DNA of 64,000 bases from Medicago truncatula (GCF_003473485.1 NC_053047.1:42084972-42148971); one strand, 5' to 3'; counted from the stretch's first letter, positions 23,986 to 38,528 are shown. Program-made: numbers and translations. Notes: a model not told the origin generated them from the letters alone.

Positions 23986-24281
23986 GGCTAAACTGTACTT
24001 TTCCCCTAAGTTTCAAAATGTTGCTATTTTAGCCCCTTATTAAAAAAAATGGCAAAAGTGACCCTCTATGTTTAGGGAAATATTTTGGCCCCCTAACATA
24101 AATGAAATATGATCTTTTGACCCCTTATCTTCTCAAAAAGTTGCGATTATGGCGACTGTTTTGGGACATGTGATGTCTTCTCAGCAATTTTGGGACGAAA
24201 GGGGCCAAAATTGTCATTTTTTTAATAGGAGGCCAAAATCGCAACATTTTGATACTTAGGGGGCAAAAAGTGCGTTTAGCC
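23986..24281. mobile_element. Small Mutator-like MITE
   Basis: Ends GGCTAAACTGTACTTTTCCCC (23986) and ...GGGGCAAAAAGTGCGTTTAGCC (24281) are inverted repeats. Flanks taaaatttt and taaaatgtg match at seven of nine positions, fitting an aged 9-base duplication. The interior repeats ggcc/ccc words in opposite directions. A second partial copy of its left end (actgtacttttcccctagg) lies just outside at about 23935. Confidence 0.7.
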
Positions 24282-24997
24282 TAAAATGTGAGTTGGGACT
24301 TGAATATTACTCTTCTCACCTTACTTGTTTCTCGAGCGTCCTATTTTTTTCTTCCGAAAATACCCTTGAAATTTTCGGATTTCTGAACTGTATCAGCACA
24401 AATTATGAACATGTTTGTAACATGGATATTCATTTCAAGGATAATATTAATCTTTCTAACTCTCATTCTTCTGTTTTGGGTCATTATTAGCTGTTCTTAG
24501 TCAAAAATCTGGTTTTCGGTCTACTTGATCGGATTGCTCCAAAACTTCCTCATAAAATCAGGAAAAATCAAGGATCAAGACTTCTGTAGAAGAGACTTCG
24601 TCCTTCAAAATTCAAAATTTCATCATTTAGACCCATTTTTCATTTGTTTTAATTTTTTTTCTTCATATTCTTATATAAATCCGGAAAAAAAATTGCATAA
24701 GTTTTATTTGACTTTTTACATTTTTTAGTGGTATTTTTATAATTTTATTTGACAGGTTTTTATCATTTTTACTTTGTTTTTTGGTTATTTTTATAACCAA
24801 AATCCAAAACTGCTGAAATGAGGGAGATTCTGATTGCTGGTGATTATACATAAGCATATTTAACATTATAAAATCCGAACTCAGTTCAGATGTTTTCAAA
24901 TTTTATAATCCAAAAATCCGGGGACATTTTTAAATTTTTTACAGAATGCATGAGAATGTTATAGGTTGGAAAAAGTAATTGTCTTGGGATTTTTTTC
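24282..24997. other. Gene-free AT-rich stretch
   Basis: Short unrelated frames only, none with recognisable features. Confidence 0.4.
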
Positions 24998-26165
24998 AAT
25001 AGCCAACACGAAAGCCACACATTTCTTGTATACAAATTTTGTGTTTCTTGCTCATACTTCAAAAGAAAAAAGAATCGTCCTAGTCAAAGTCGAAGTCCTC
25101 TCCCCCTTAAGTAGACCATTTGATTAAGAAGCCTGTTCATTGTTCTAATTTTGAAAAAAGGCTTCAAGTCATGTATTAATCGAGTGTATAGACAAAGTAT
25201 TACTCGAAATTGTAAGTGTCGGTCAAAATTGTTGACTTTCATTTTTACAAATTGGTAAATACATCTCTAAAACTGTAAAATGAAACTTAAAGTAATCTTT
25301 ATATTAGCTTTAATTTTTTTTTTTTTAAGAGCCAAAAATGAAGCATATATTAACAACAAAAGCTTCCTTTCTTCCGCACAAGGAGTGCTAGAAGGAATCA
25401 AGCATAATTACAATAGAATTCAGTCAAAGGCTCAAAAACAACTACCCTATACTCAAACACGGTAACGAGCAAGCAAACCAATTATGAGTCCCTGACTCAT
25501 GAACGACGTTAGCTACCTTCAGCCACCAAAAATAATGGTTCTGAACCTATACAAACAACTGATAAATAGTATTTTCTGAATTGTTGAACCTGTACGACGT
25601 TAGCTTTAATTGTTAGAGCATTAGACTATGATACATTAGTTAAATATGTGACCCTCCACGTTGATTTCAAATCAATGCCATTACACCATTACACCATGAA
25701 CTACTTTGTCTATGAAATATTCATCTTTAGGTGACTATTTTTTCAGTAATTAGTCCACACACAATGCTATTACTAATAAATTTGTTCCTAAGGTAACCTA
25801 AGTTTCATACGAATCATACACAAAGTAGTTCATAATAAATTGGAATTGATGTGGCATGTTTAATTAGTGTGTCATATCATAACCTCTAACCTTAAAAATA
25901 ACAAAGTGATTGTATTCAATATTATTTTAAAATTTGATGATTATTTGTCAATTTGCAAAAATAAATGTTTACAATTTCAAATATCAGTTTGCTTATTTGC
26001 TCTATATTAATTTCACCACTTCCATACCAAGCCATTAAAAAAAAAACCACTTCCATACCATTAAAGCACTAAATACAGGAAACAAGTAACAATGTAACAT
26101 AAAACCAAATTTTCATAAGAAGCACAAAATGAAACTTTATTCATAGGTAGACAACCTTTATTGTA
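24998..26165. repeat. 3' flank of the CCoAOMT gene, duplicated at 8205-9396
   Basis: Shares ordered blocks with 8205-9396, including tcgtcctagtcaaagtc and gaaactttattcataggtag. A short plus-strand frame at 25280-25465 starts with a hydrophobic run that looks like a signal peptide but has no follow-on domain, and I do not call it a gene. Confidence 0.8.
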
Positions 26166-26174
26166 ATAATAAAT

Positions 26175-26285
26175 ATAGGGAAATGTTAACGAGTGCCCTA
26201 AGAGCATTCTTTAAGCACTTTAAATAGTATGTTTTTATGGAAAATTGTACATTCAATACATTGAAAATTGATTATTGACATTCAT
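26175..26285. mobile_element. Copy of the gaaatgttaacgagtgccc MITE family, one end
   Basis: aaatgttaacgagtgccct, then gcactttaaa and ttgaaaattga, match the motifs repeated three times at 47968-48462 and again at 51957-52115. It lies just past the 3' end of the CCoAOMT-like gene and is absent from the equivalent place beside the pseudogene copy. Confidence 0.6.
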
Positions 26286-26303
26286 ATAACTTTAGGACAA
26301 AAC

Positions 26304-28379
<2,076 letters not shown>

Positions 28380-28640
28380 TTCTCTACAATCAATCACCAA
28401 AAAGACTACAATTTGTAAGTTCTTTCAAAGTCCAAATCCAAAGAAAAAAATAAGGAAAAGTGAGAGAGTAAATTAAATATGAATTGGAGAAAGTAACAAA
28501 ACTAATTAATAATTGTTTAGTTTAGATTTGGTCATGCAATGATCATTAGTAGAAAAATATGCTTAAGAGATACATGCATATTGCATACCTTAATTATGAG
28601 AGCTAAGAATAGATGTGTAGTTGAGCTCAACAAGACTCGG

Positions 28641-28648
28641 TATATATA
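28641..28648 (-). promoter_or_regulatory. TATA box of the CCoAOMT-like gene
   Basis: tatatata, read as ctatatatacc on the minus strand, about 50 bases upstream of the donor of the inferred 5'-UTR intron. Position is consistent with a start of transcription near 28610. Confidence 0.6.
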
Positions 28649-28699
28649 GCATTGTTATGGACATAATATCACTGCTTTTTATGACAGAGGGGTGTAAAC

Positions 28700-29757
28700 A
28701 AAATCTATATAAGTCAACAATTTTCTTCTTGTCAATGGTGGCGGCTTAGAAAGACCCTCCTCCATTACCGATATTAATGACCGGTCATGAAAACATTGAA
28801 CTTTGAAAATTACAAATAAAAAGAACAATTTTGCTACATAAAATGAGAAAAGTCTAACTTTGAATGATAAAGAGATTTAGATTCAACCTTCCCTCTAACA
28901 AAAATAACTACGTTTGTATTTGGATTTTCTCAGTTCTCCATGCATTTTGATGTATATTTACCGAAGCTAGTACTTGGAGAGTTTGTAGGATATACAACAA
29001 GATCCGGTTTCTTTAAAGTGAGCAACCCAGTAATGTAAAGTAGATAATATTAACCATTAATTATTAAATTAAATCCTAAGTAGATATTATATATATTTTT
29101 ATTTTTAAGAATATGTAGATATTACATGTACGTAACAAATCATGAGTTTTTTAAAATAATTTTTTATTTGCTCACCGACTTTAGAAAATTCAAGTCTCAT
29201 TCAGCAACACTGTTATTCTTATATGCCAAACAAATGCTAAAAAGGATAAAACAGTCACCTTAAAAGTTGTATTCTCTCTATATTTCATAGGAAACTTTCT
29301 TATATTTTTCCACAACTAAACTGAATGAAAATAATATGAATCCCAATCCATCTTCTCATCCTACTTTATTTTATCAAAAAATAAATAAACTTATCAAAAT
29401 AATTAATGAAAATTATGTAGACATTGGTTCTAAAGTGACATCGGTGGCATGACTTCTCCAATACAAATACTAGGATATAACTAATTCTTATGAAATGTAT
29501 GAATGGACATAAAAAGCAATTGAATATTCAATCATTTATAGCAGTCCTGAAACTGAAATAGAGATGTACAAAAATAATAGATAGTTAAACCTATACTCTG
29601 ACTCAATTTACACAAAAAATACATGCAACATCTTTATTCCTCACGTATTTTGAATCTAAAATCATATATCTATATGTAATGATATAGGCTATAAAAAAAT
29701 TCAACCATCAAAAAACATGTACGAGGAGCTATGTTGCTAGATGAAAGCCAGCGAAAT
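28700..29757. other. Intergenic region between CCoAOMT promoter and IST1 3' end
   Basis: No gene. The right part (from about 29600) should be the 3' UTR of the IST1-like gene. Confidence 0.5.
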
Positions 29758-32700
29758 TCAAGGACGGCCTTTCTTAAGAGACATGAAATGGGCAGCAAAG
29801 GAATCGTAATCAGGTAACTTTGGATGAACGTGATCTGCTTTCTGCTTAGATGGAGGGTCACTGTCTTGTATACCTGTATTAGGAAGAGAGCTGGAAGGTT
29901 GTACTCTTGAAGATGAGGTCACAATTTCCTCATCCAAGGATCTATTTGGTTCTGAAATTGGTTTTGAAGCTTCATTTTCTGCTGATCCAGGCTTAGATCC
30001 TCCCCGATTTTCAGAGCTCTCATAAGAAACCCTTGAAGACTTCCATCCAAGCCTTGAACCAGGAGTCACAGGAGCTTCAGATGAAGGAGCGTGATCAGAG
30101 CTTAAAACTGTACCGGTTTTTGGAGAAGCTGATGTTCTTCGAGATACTCTACTAACAGGACGCGCAACACTAGCTGAACTCTGTTTATGACGCACAGCCT
30201 CAGATTCACTATCATCAGAATCAAAGAAGGGAATCGAGGTCCGTGAACTTGATTTCTTTTTTGCGTCACTCAGCTCATTCTTAATGCGAGGTTCATGAAT
30301 GCTAATGGACTCTTGTGAGTCTGCAACCAGATCATAACTATCAGAATCAGAAGATTTATTGTGTGCTTTCGAGCCGACATTTCTATTTCCTCCACTTTCG
30401 GTTGTATATTTGTCATGAACAGGAGCATCAAAATTGGTTGAAGTCCTTACTGTAGGCAATCTTTCATTCTTGATTGAAATGTTTCCTAATGAAGTTGAAA
30501 CATCATCTGATGTATTTTTAATATAAGGTGGTCGAATATAACCTTTATTGCGAAAACCACCCTTCAGCGTTCCATAGCTTAATTCCATACCACTATCTAT
30601 GTGAGATTTATCCGAAGTTTCAGCATCATCAAAATTATTAGGTGGCTGCAATGTATGGATATCTGCCTTGGAATTCAAATGCAAATTAGAGTTTCTTGCT
30701 GTTGAAGATGGCTCACTAGTTGGCAAGTCATTATAACCATAACTTTTTTCTGACGTATTAGTGACATCTACCTTTTTCACAGAATGCTCTTCCACATAAT
30801 CTGAACCAACTGAAGATGGTGACGACCAAGAATTTCTGTCAGTACCAAGATTCTTAACTTTTCCTGATGAGGACCCTAGAGTCCCATGGTTTGCAATCTG
30901 ATCAAGGACAGAACTTCCATCATCAAAGGTCCTAGAAACTCTAGACTTAACAAGATCTGTCTCACTATCTGAGCCTGGGTCATCTGAATCATCAAAAGTG
31001 GCAGGCAGTGGGTCTTTGTCAAAAGAAACTTCAGACGTCATAAAATTTTCAGAAACGGAAAAATGCGATTGTGTACCAGAACTCGTTTCTTTCACATCAG
31101 TGTTTTTTCCACTGTTCCAAGAATTTGTATTTTCAAATGGATCAACTTGGGATTTGCTACTAGGAGATGAGAACAACAATCCAGATCCACCACTATTGTA
31201 TTTCTTATCATCATCAAATTTATAATCACCATCATCTGATTCGGAATCATCAAATACAACAGAAGTATGATTGTATGAAGTTGGTTCCTGTGTGCTTACT
31301 TCAGTAACAAAAAGGTCTTCTGCGGCCTTGTTCCCAGTTGTCCATTCATACGAGTTCAAATTATCGTCGGGATCATTACTTGGAATAAAGGGATGAGAAG
31401 AGGAAGAATGCCCAGATTGTCTATTTGTGCTTGCATCTTCAAAGTGATAACTGTTTTCAGTATTCCTCTCAACGTCAGCATGTTCAGTGTCAAAATCTTC
31501 TTTAGCTCTACTTGCTTGCTTTTTCATACTCATCGCATATAAGTTGCTACTCTCTTGTTTAAAAAAGGTATCATGGTGATCTGTATCAGCCATTGGAGAA
31601 CCATGGGCAAATGGATTATCATCACCAACAGAACCACCAATTGTTGAAGCTGGCCGGGAATCTTTCACCACATTCTGATGACTATTACTGTAATTTTCAT
31701 TGGACCTTCCACCCAGATTATCTTGTTCTCCGGTAATGATTTGTTCATTGTGAATCCCTGAACTGCTTTTACGGATGGGGCTATTAACAAAACCAGAAGA
31801 GTCTGTAGGTGCTTCATCTCGTGACCCTCTTCCAGGAGAGCTATGTGATCCACTTGAATGCTGCCTTTTCATGTTTTCACGATTTGAAAATTCTGCAGCT
31901 GCTCTTGCAGCCATGGTTGCACGATCAGCAGATTCTGCAGCAGCCTGTGCAGCAGAGGCAGCATCCTTGAATTCCATATTCCAATTCTGCCGACCAGTAG
32001 GAAATGAACTTCTGTTTTCAGAATACGAATCTCTAAAATCCATTTCTTGACTTCCACCTCCTGCGAAAAGAACACATATTCAGGTGATGGGCAGAAAAGA
32101 AGCCTAGATATTCAATTGTAATGACGTTCTTTTAAAAAATACCTGAAGATCTGGTTTCAGTAATAGGCATGCCTGATGTTGTAGAGTTATTAGCATTTCT
32201 AGCAGCAGCATTTGCACTCTGCTCGTATGAACTTGTATATGCATCATGCATTGGTTTAGGTTGTGAGGTAGCATGTGAACTAGGAGGACGCGCTTCAACA
32301 TGAACAGGTGGTGGAACATGGGCTTGAAAAGGTTCCTCGTAAGCAGGCTTCTGAAGAGTACTTGGCCCATCCTTAACATATAAATAGTGTCAAAATAATA
32401 AACTAGTAAACTACAGTAACAACTTTTTTTTATATATCAAAATAAACTAGAGAAAATCCAGAATAAACAAAGCCTACCAGCAAGTCATGAGAAGCCTTTG
32501 TATCATTATCTCCAAATGACTTGGGTTCCCAATCGATATTATGCTCCTCAGCTATTGCAGTCAGTATTTTTATCTTCGTTGGACCATCGGGTGCTTTGGC
32601 AGATAATTTCTCAACCAACTGTAAAGACAAAATTAAATTAGAAAAAACAAGCACAAAATGATCTTTGATATGATCCTGTTCAACATCAAGTAGGTAGAGA

Positions 32701-34674
32701 AACTTGCCAAGCGATTTACACCACAGTCAGGGCGCAGTTCAAGTGCTGCTGAGGTAAATTCTTTTCCATACTTTGAAGTCATATGCTTCTTCACATCTGC
32801 GAGCTCAGGTATGTCTGAACATCTTGGAGTTGCAAATATTACGGTAGCAATTGCTTCCTTCAAATCGATAGGGCAATTTCTGAAATTTTTTAAGGGTAAA
32901 AGAGAAACGAAAATGAGATCAATACAGTGATAATGCACAATCATAATGAAAAACCTTATAGACTGCAAGATCAATCATTTCAGAATGACAAATTCTAATG
33001 CATGCATCCCTTAAGACACGCAAGTAAGGTCAAAGTAGAAGATACAGTAAAGCTGTAACTGTGAAGTTCAGGCATTCTAAATATTCATGATTTTAACAAC
33101 AAAGTTTCAAATAATTGGCAGGTCATGCCTGAAATCATTATGAATGAACAGTTAAGGTGTCCCCTAGCATGATACGAAAACAGTGGAGGATGGTTATTGA
33201 TATGGGGGCTTTGCTCCTGTACATAAACCATTTAATACTCTTCCATAACACTTTATGCAATGGAATAAAATACATAAACACATTGACCAATGGGATTATA
33301 ATTACAAGGATTGAGATAGTGAGATGTTTTTTTGAACAAGTGAGATAGTGAGATGTTATTTTGGCGCAGGGATTCTTTATTCAAGTAATTCCATGTGATA
33401 TGACGCTACATTTCAGATTGAGCCCTTGGCTTGAACCACCTAAATTGTACATTTACTTTTCACTCTTTAGGGTATAAATATACTATCCTAAAGTGATCAA
33501 CCATTTGGCTGACAAGACTAAACAAAATACTAATATACAAGTAAATTCAATGGTATTGCTGAAACTACATAATATAAACTTCCAGACAGATCAACATATA
33601 AACAGACAAAAAAAAGATGATATATCTCCAAAAATAATAAATGATTATACTAAGGTAAGGATTCAAATCGCAATCACAGTTCCTTTGAAAACAGATGATG
33701 CAGCCGCAAATCGCAATACAGTCTCAGACATAAAAACACTGAATGTAGCAAGTAATGTAGGTAACATACAATATGCTAAAAAAAGAAAGAAAACAAATAG
33801 TGAGAGTTTGAAATTACTTCTGTGCTTCAATCATGGGCAAGCGAGCTGCGATAAGTTCACAGTATATCTCAACAAGCTCATATGCTGCCATCGTCTTCTC
33901 CTCCCTCACAACATGTTCAACCTGAAGACAAACACAGATAAAAAATTAAACAAAAACAATTACGGCATGTTTGAATTGACTCATTTTTTCTTATCTACTC
34001 ATATAAGCACTTGTGAGACTATTTGAGAGATCTTATAAAAACAGCTTACGACATGTCCATAAACTATTTTCAGCTTATTTATACAAACTCTCTAGGATAG
34101 CTTATAAAATTCAATTATATCATTTTTTTTAACAATTATCCGTGTCGACGTTTCAGTGTCAGGTTCTTGTACTCTGTACAATAAAATAACGTCTCAGTTG
34201 TCCAACATGTGTCACTGTTTGACACATGTTAATACATTCAATTTATATAGTTTTTTCAAACAAGACGTGTTAGTGTCAGGGTCGCATCCGATGTCTAAAC
34301 AATACAAACCTAACAATTAGTAACACAAATTTAATCAAGAAAATGATGATATTAGAAATTGTTAATACCCGAATTCTAGCAGTTTGATCTTGACCATTCT
34401 CAAGCAATTTCGCCAATTCTCTCTTCAATAGATTAATCTGTGTTTGTCTCTTATTCCTCAATAGCTTTATCCTCGAAACGGCAAGCTTCAATGCCGTTTT
34501 GCTGCATTAAACAAAACCAAGCACAATCAAAACAAATTAATAAAATTGATTAATCTGCTTCAATTCAAAAATCGATTAGTACACGTTTAGCTTAACTCTA
34601 AATCATGAAATTGAATTGAAATCGATGGAAGATTTTTTTTACCACTTTGCAGGTTTGAAGCTTCTGTGCAACAT
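29758..34674 (-). CDS. IST1-domain (regulator of Vps4 activity) protein, large plant type
   Basis: IST1 proteins bind ESCRT-III and modulate the Vps4/SKD1 ATPase in multivesicular-body sorting. Exons: 34643-34674 (ATG at 34674), 34369-34501, 33818-33921, 32708-32879, 32478-32618, 32143-32371 and 29758-32060; 1037 residues. The IST1 domain spans about residues 10-175 (SRIKLLRNKRQTQINLLKRE; EEKTMAAYELVEIYCELIAA; DLKEAIATVIFATPRCSDIP; GVNRLLVEKLSAKAPDGPTK). The remaining 800 or so residues are Ser/Asp-rich and look disordered, with an Ala-rich stretch AASAAQAAAESADRATMAAR near residue 300. The C-terminus LPDYDSFAAHFMSLKK resembles a MIT-interacting motif. Intron 4 uses a GC donor. A TATA-like box lies at about 34764-34771. 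Confidence 0.93.
32706..32707 (-). other. GC splice donor of IST1 intron 4
   Basis: The exon end reads CGC TTG followed by gcaagttt. Only a GC donor keeps the frame: 441 coding bases precede it, and the next exon starts TTG GTT GAG after ttacag, giving NRLLVEKLSAKAPDG as in plant homologues. The nearest GT, four bases further, would shift the frame. gcaagt is the strong consensus used by the minority class of GC-AG U2 introns. Confidence 0.85.
33958..34110. mobile_element. MITE fragment in IST1 intron 2
   Basis: ttacggcatgtttgaattgactca, then aacagcttacgacatgtccataaactatttt, match the legume gcttataa MITE style. The same insertion is present in the IST1 pseudogene (39885-40000), so it predates that duplication. 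Confidence 0.55.
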
Positions 34675-34685
34675 GCTCTGTAAAA

Positions 34686-34860
34686 AAAACTAACTGAAAA
34701 GAAAGATTAAGAAGAAGAAGAATAAGAAGGATTAAGGAATTTAATTATTGATTAGTGATTCGTTTTTATAAAGAAGAAGAAGAAAAATTTGGACACGGAG
34801 AAGAAGAAGAAGAAAAAAGAATTGGATCTTGCGAACGAAGAAAGAGGGAATAATAAAAAT
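34686..34860. repeat. GAA/AAG-rich tract upstream of the IST1 start
   Basis: Several runs of gaagaagaag, which read as CTTCTTCTT on the coding strand. CT-rich leaders are common around plant transcription starts. The TATA-like ttataaaaac lies in the middle of it. Confidence 0.65.
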
Positions 34861-34929
34861 AAGAAGGAATATTATTTATATTTTAATTGGGATTGAACTT
34901 TCGACGAAAGTATACGTGACAAACATATA

Positions 34930-35148
34930 CGAGTGTAAGAAAACCTTTTTCCACGGGTGGGTGACGAAATTAACTAGTAATTAATTCATCTTTGATTATG
35001 ACATTTTTGGATTAACTTAGTAAATGAAAATTAATTAAAATATATGATTTTTTTTAGTGAATGAAAATTAATAAATCATAACAACTCATATACTACTATT
35101 TGGTTGTTTTTGTTTCTAATAGTATAAAAAAAATAAAACTTCATGAAT
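34930..35148. other. Gene-free stretch upstream of the IST1 gene
   Basis: AT-rich, presumably distal promoter. Nothing recognised. Confidence 0.4.
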
Positions 35149-35164
35149 AAAAGTGTAAACTATA

Positions 35165-35260
35165 GGCCGGATGCCATGACCGGGGTTCGAAACCCGGTAC
35201 CTCCACTTATGTGTGTGAGTTTATAATAGCTTTGTCATTTCATCTATCTAAAAAAAAAAA
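35165..35260 (+). mobile_element. 5'-truncated tRNA-derived SINE
   Basis: B-box ggggttcgaaacccgg is followed by about 50 bases and a poly-A tail. Flanked by an exact 16-base target duplication, aaaagtgtaaactata, at 35149-35164 and 35261-35276. The A-box half is missing. The perfect duplication points to a recent insertion. Confidence 0.85.
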
Positions 35261-35459
35261 AAAAGTGTAAACTATAAAGTTAAAAATGATTATCGTGTCT
35301 AATAGATAAACTATAGTACACGCTATTAATTTCTGTGTCAAGAAGCTACTTCGGGAGGGCAAGACGCATGTAAATCCTAGGAATTTATACACGCTTTTAA
35401 TTTCATTCGTGGACCTCACTTTCATTTTTTTTTTTATTGAATAAAGTTTAATTGTTCTT

Positions 35460-35570
35460 CCGGAAACATAGCTGATTTGATAGGAATAATATGGTATATA
35501 ATGATTGATGTTTGAATCTCAAATTCTTTATTTATTCATTTTAAAAAGTGAATATTTAACTACTAATAAT
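35460..35570 (+). mobile_element. Old, decayed SINE of the 17819/20701 family
   Basis: acatagctgatttgatagga (A-box), gtttgaatctc (B-box) and ttattcattttaaaaagtgaat align in order with the two better SINE copies. No target duplication could be seen. Confidence 0.45.
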
Positions 35571-35574
35571 GTGT

Positions 35575-36869
35575 TTGAAATGGCGTTTGTAACACAATTT
35601 ATGCTTTCCAATGGAACTTCAACGCCACTTCTATGAGGCTGGAAATCCTAACTTCAACCTAAACGTGGTTTTGCTGACTGTTGTTTATCACAATTTAAAA
35701 ACATAGACTAAATTGTATAGGAAAAAAGTTAAAATAAATTAAACTCTGAAGACTCACTAGAGGTGAGGAGTCAGATAAATTTACTTCAAAACTCATTTAA
35801 TATTTATAGAGAGATACATACAAATCATATACAAAATATATTGTCGCAACGACAATAAAAATAAACACATAACATTATAAATGAGTCAACCTCGGTTGGT
35901 CTCACCTCAGTTTCCTTGTCTCTTACCCTAACAATTTCTATAACTTTGGTAAATGACAGAGGTAAATAACAAAGAAACTATGGCCAGCCATAAGAAGGCA
36001 ACACTAGCAAGTGAATCACCCCTGAGGGCTAGTATTTATTTTTGGTTTACTTCACATCTAAGTCTTCCCACTTGTTATATTTATTTGTTTGTTTAATACA
36101 CACGTCTACTACAATTTTTTGGAATAATACTAGACTGCAATTACTTGCAGACACGAACATAAATATATTAAGGGTATGCATGTTTGATAAGACACTTATT
36201 TGAGTTTATAGTTTCTAACTAAAGTTTTTTTTTTCTTTGAGAACTTAAAACGATAAAAAATAAATGATTATTACTTTTCCCACCTTATGTCTTTCCTCGC
36301 GCGTCCATTTTTTTTCTTTCAATTTTATCCCTAATTCGGATTTCGTTTTCCGGATTGTATTGTTAGAATTTTACAGATGTTTCCGGATTTGAAAATCCAA
36401 AATAATGTTTTACCAGAACTTTTGCAATTTTAAGCTTTACAATTCGTAAAATAAAATGCGAATAAAATAAAAAAAAAACGGAAATAAAAAGACATAAACA
36501 TAAAAACAACTCATTTTATTAATATATGAACAATACATTACAATAATTTTCAAGCTTTTTAAGCTTATTACATAAGATCCTAAATCTATTTCTAATCTCC
36601 TAAGAGCCTAATTCTAATCTCCCAAGAGTCTAACCACTGGTATGTGATATGACATACCCTTTTAATCATTTGAATGTATTTCTTCATGTATTTTTTGTTG
36701 CAAAAAATTTATTCATAATCAAGATTATTTAAAAATATATTTTCAATAGAACTAATCAAAACGAGTTAATAAGAAATATATCTATATAGTATTAATTACT
36801 AAGTAAAAATAATAATTTTAGTGTCCCTAAATAAATTGTGCTATGGGTTGGAGCCCCTTTTGCCCACCT
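35575..36869. other. Gene-free stretch
   Basis: No gene or complete element recognised. The region around 36260-36480 is similar in wording to 24300-24680 (for example accttatgtctttcctcgcgcgtcc against accttacttgtttctcgagcgtcc), suggesting a diverged dispersed repeat. Confidence 0.4.
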
Positions 36870-38039
36870 TCAGGGCCACCCCTGCCACTTGCCAATTGAA
36901 CTAAACATGATGGCCAAGTCCATGCCACGTATCATGGTAGGCGCTGCGATACTGACCGGACACTCTTTTGAAAATCCAACCTTCCCGGCTCTTTGTACCC
37001 TAATTAAACAGTTCTTTAACCTTTTATGACATTTCACATGAGTCACTCCTGTAAAAATCATGTTTAATCATTTGGCATGTGCCTTTTAACATATGTAGCA
37101 AGCTAGCTAATGTATCTTTCATTTCTCAATTCCTTCTGTAACAATTTGAAAATGCACATCCACATAAATGAAAATAAATGATAAAATTCATAAAGAAGCT
37201 GCACAAAATTAACAATTTCCGGCAATACCAGAAACTAACATAACAACTAATTGCCAACACTTGTCTATAAAAAAACAAACAAATTAACATAATTAAGAGA
37301 AAGAAGGAAGACAGTCGAATGTACCGAATCTGCCAACGCAATCGTCATGACCCATGCAGCAAGCATCGATATCATCACATGGTTTCACGCCTGGACAACC
37401 AGAATAACCCACCCCGCAATACCTTCCATATTTGATGGTCATCGCTGTTTTTTCACACAATAACATTAACAATTAATAATGTATTTGTGTATGTGCGCGT
37501 GCGCATTAAGATTGAAACATATAATCTCTATATCACTGACACTTCTTATCCAAGACGTGTCAAACTGTCCGTGTCCAACACCGACATGACACATATGATT
37601 ACATTGAATTTTGTCATTTTTTCTAATTATTATCAGTTTTTGTGTGGTGTTTAGTGTCCATGTGCTTCTAGTATAATAATAATGAAATGGGAATGAATTA
37701 ATCTTACAGTTACACTGCTCTACAATGCAATCCCTGCCGCAATTAGCCTGTGATTCACAACAGATAATTTGGTCAACTCAATGTTTTCAATTGCGCAAAA
37801 TACAATTTACATATACTCCCTCTGTTTATAAACACGAGAGACAGTTGCATCAACAAAAGTTGGTGTATCTAGTTGCACCAGATAAACCAAATACGTAAAC
37901 TTTTATTGACTATATGTCTCTTATATTTACGACCGGAGATGACAATACATACCGAGGAGGAGGGGAACACGGCGGAGAGGAGGACAGTGAGTAGGGCAAA
38001 AGCAGCAGTGGCACGTAAGATATTGATGTGGGAAGTCAT
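36870..38039 (-). CDS. Secretory phospholipase A2, beta type, array copy 1
   Basis: Calcium-dependent sn-2 phospholipid hydrolase of the secretory pathway. Exons: 37953-38039 (ATG at 38039), 37708-37747, 37325-37444 and 36870-37048; 141 residues. A signal peptide ([20 protein letters not shown]...) precedes a mature part starting ANCGRDC. The calcium loop [14 protein letters not shown] and active site DIDACCMGHDDCV with the His-Asp pair are intact, and all 12 expected cysteines are present. The C-terminus, IMFSSIGKWQGWP, is unlike the [11 protein letters not shown] of copy 2: the last ten residues are replaced and no xxEL retrieval-type end remains. Intron 1 carries a MITE shared with the other copies. 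A TATA box is at 38092-38097. The gene looks functional. Confidence 0.9.
37815..37940. mobile_element. Stowaway-like MITE in intron 1 of sPLA2 copy 1
   Basis: actccctctgtttataaacacgagagacag on the left and ctgtctcttatatttacgacc-type text on the right; the middle has caacaaaagttggtgtatctagttgcacc. The equivalent sequence lies in intron 1 of the other three array members. Confidence 0.7.
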
Positions 38040-38091
38040 TTTTTTATTTGTAGGTGGGCAGGAAAGAGTGGTGATTTGGTATTCTCCTCTC

Positions 38092-38097
38092 CTTATA
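38092..38097 (-). promoter_or_regulatory. TATA box, sPLA2 copy 1
   Basis: gtataagga on the minus strand, about 53 bases before the ATG. The same TATAAG-plus-GA-rich arrangement is found before copies 2 and 4. Confidence 0.6.
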
Positions 38098-38199
38098 CCA
38101 TCGGTTTGTGTCTTGAAAGAGAAGGCAGTGCTCGAATCAAAGGATCCTTCAGATTGTTGTAACGTGATTGGGGGTGGGAAGTAATTATTTTTCATTGCA

Positions 38200-38528
38200 C
38201 ATGCAATTTTGTTTATATTTACTATTTACGGTGTTTTTTAAGTTAAAAATGGAGTTAGATTCATAAACTTCAATGATAAAAATACTTTCCTGTTTTATAT
38301 GAGAGAAAAAAACTACTATTGGTTTATATTAACGAACTGCTATTTTTATGTCAAAAAAAAAAAAAAAACGAATTGCTATTGATATTTATTCCTAATTATT
38401 AAATGGTTGTTTTGTTTGAAAATAAAAAACTCCTAAATAGTATTCCCCAAACAAAAAAACTCCTAGATGGTAAATTAATATTGATGATAAAAAGTCACGC
38501 GGGAGAATGTTCCCATTGTTTATGAAGT
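38200..38528. other. Gene-free stretch upstream of sPLA2 copy 1
   Basis: AT-rich; includes a 16-base A run near 38353. Nothing recognised. Confidence 0.4.

Noticed and set aside
25280..25465. Short secreted-peptide candidate with a hydrophobic N-terminus, considered as a cysteine-rich nodule peptide
   Set aside because: No cysteine pattern and no second exon; the hydrophobic run is AT-driven and the region is only the duplicated flank of the CCoAOMT gene.
30998..32379. Several frames antisense to or overlapping the IST1 gene
   Set aside because: They are shadows of the long coding exon and of exon 6 in other frames.
37869..38195. 108-codon minus-strand frame starting at 38195, upstream of the sPLA2 copy 1 ATG
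   Set aside because: The TATA box at 38092 lies downstream of that start, so the transcript would not include it; the ATG at 38039 matches copies 2-4.
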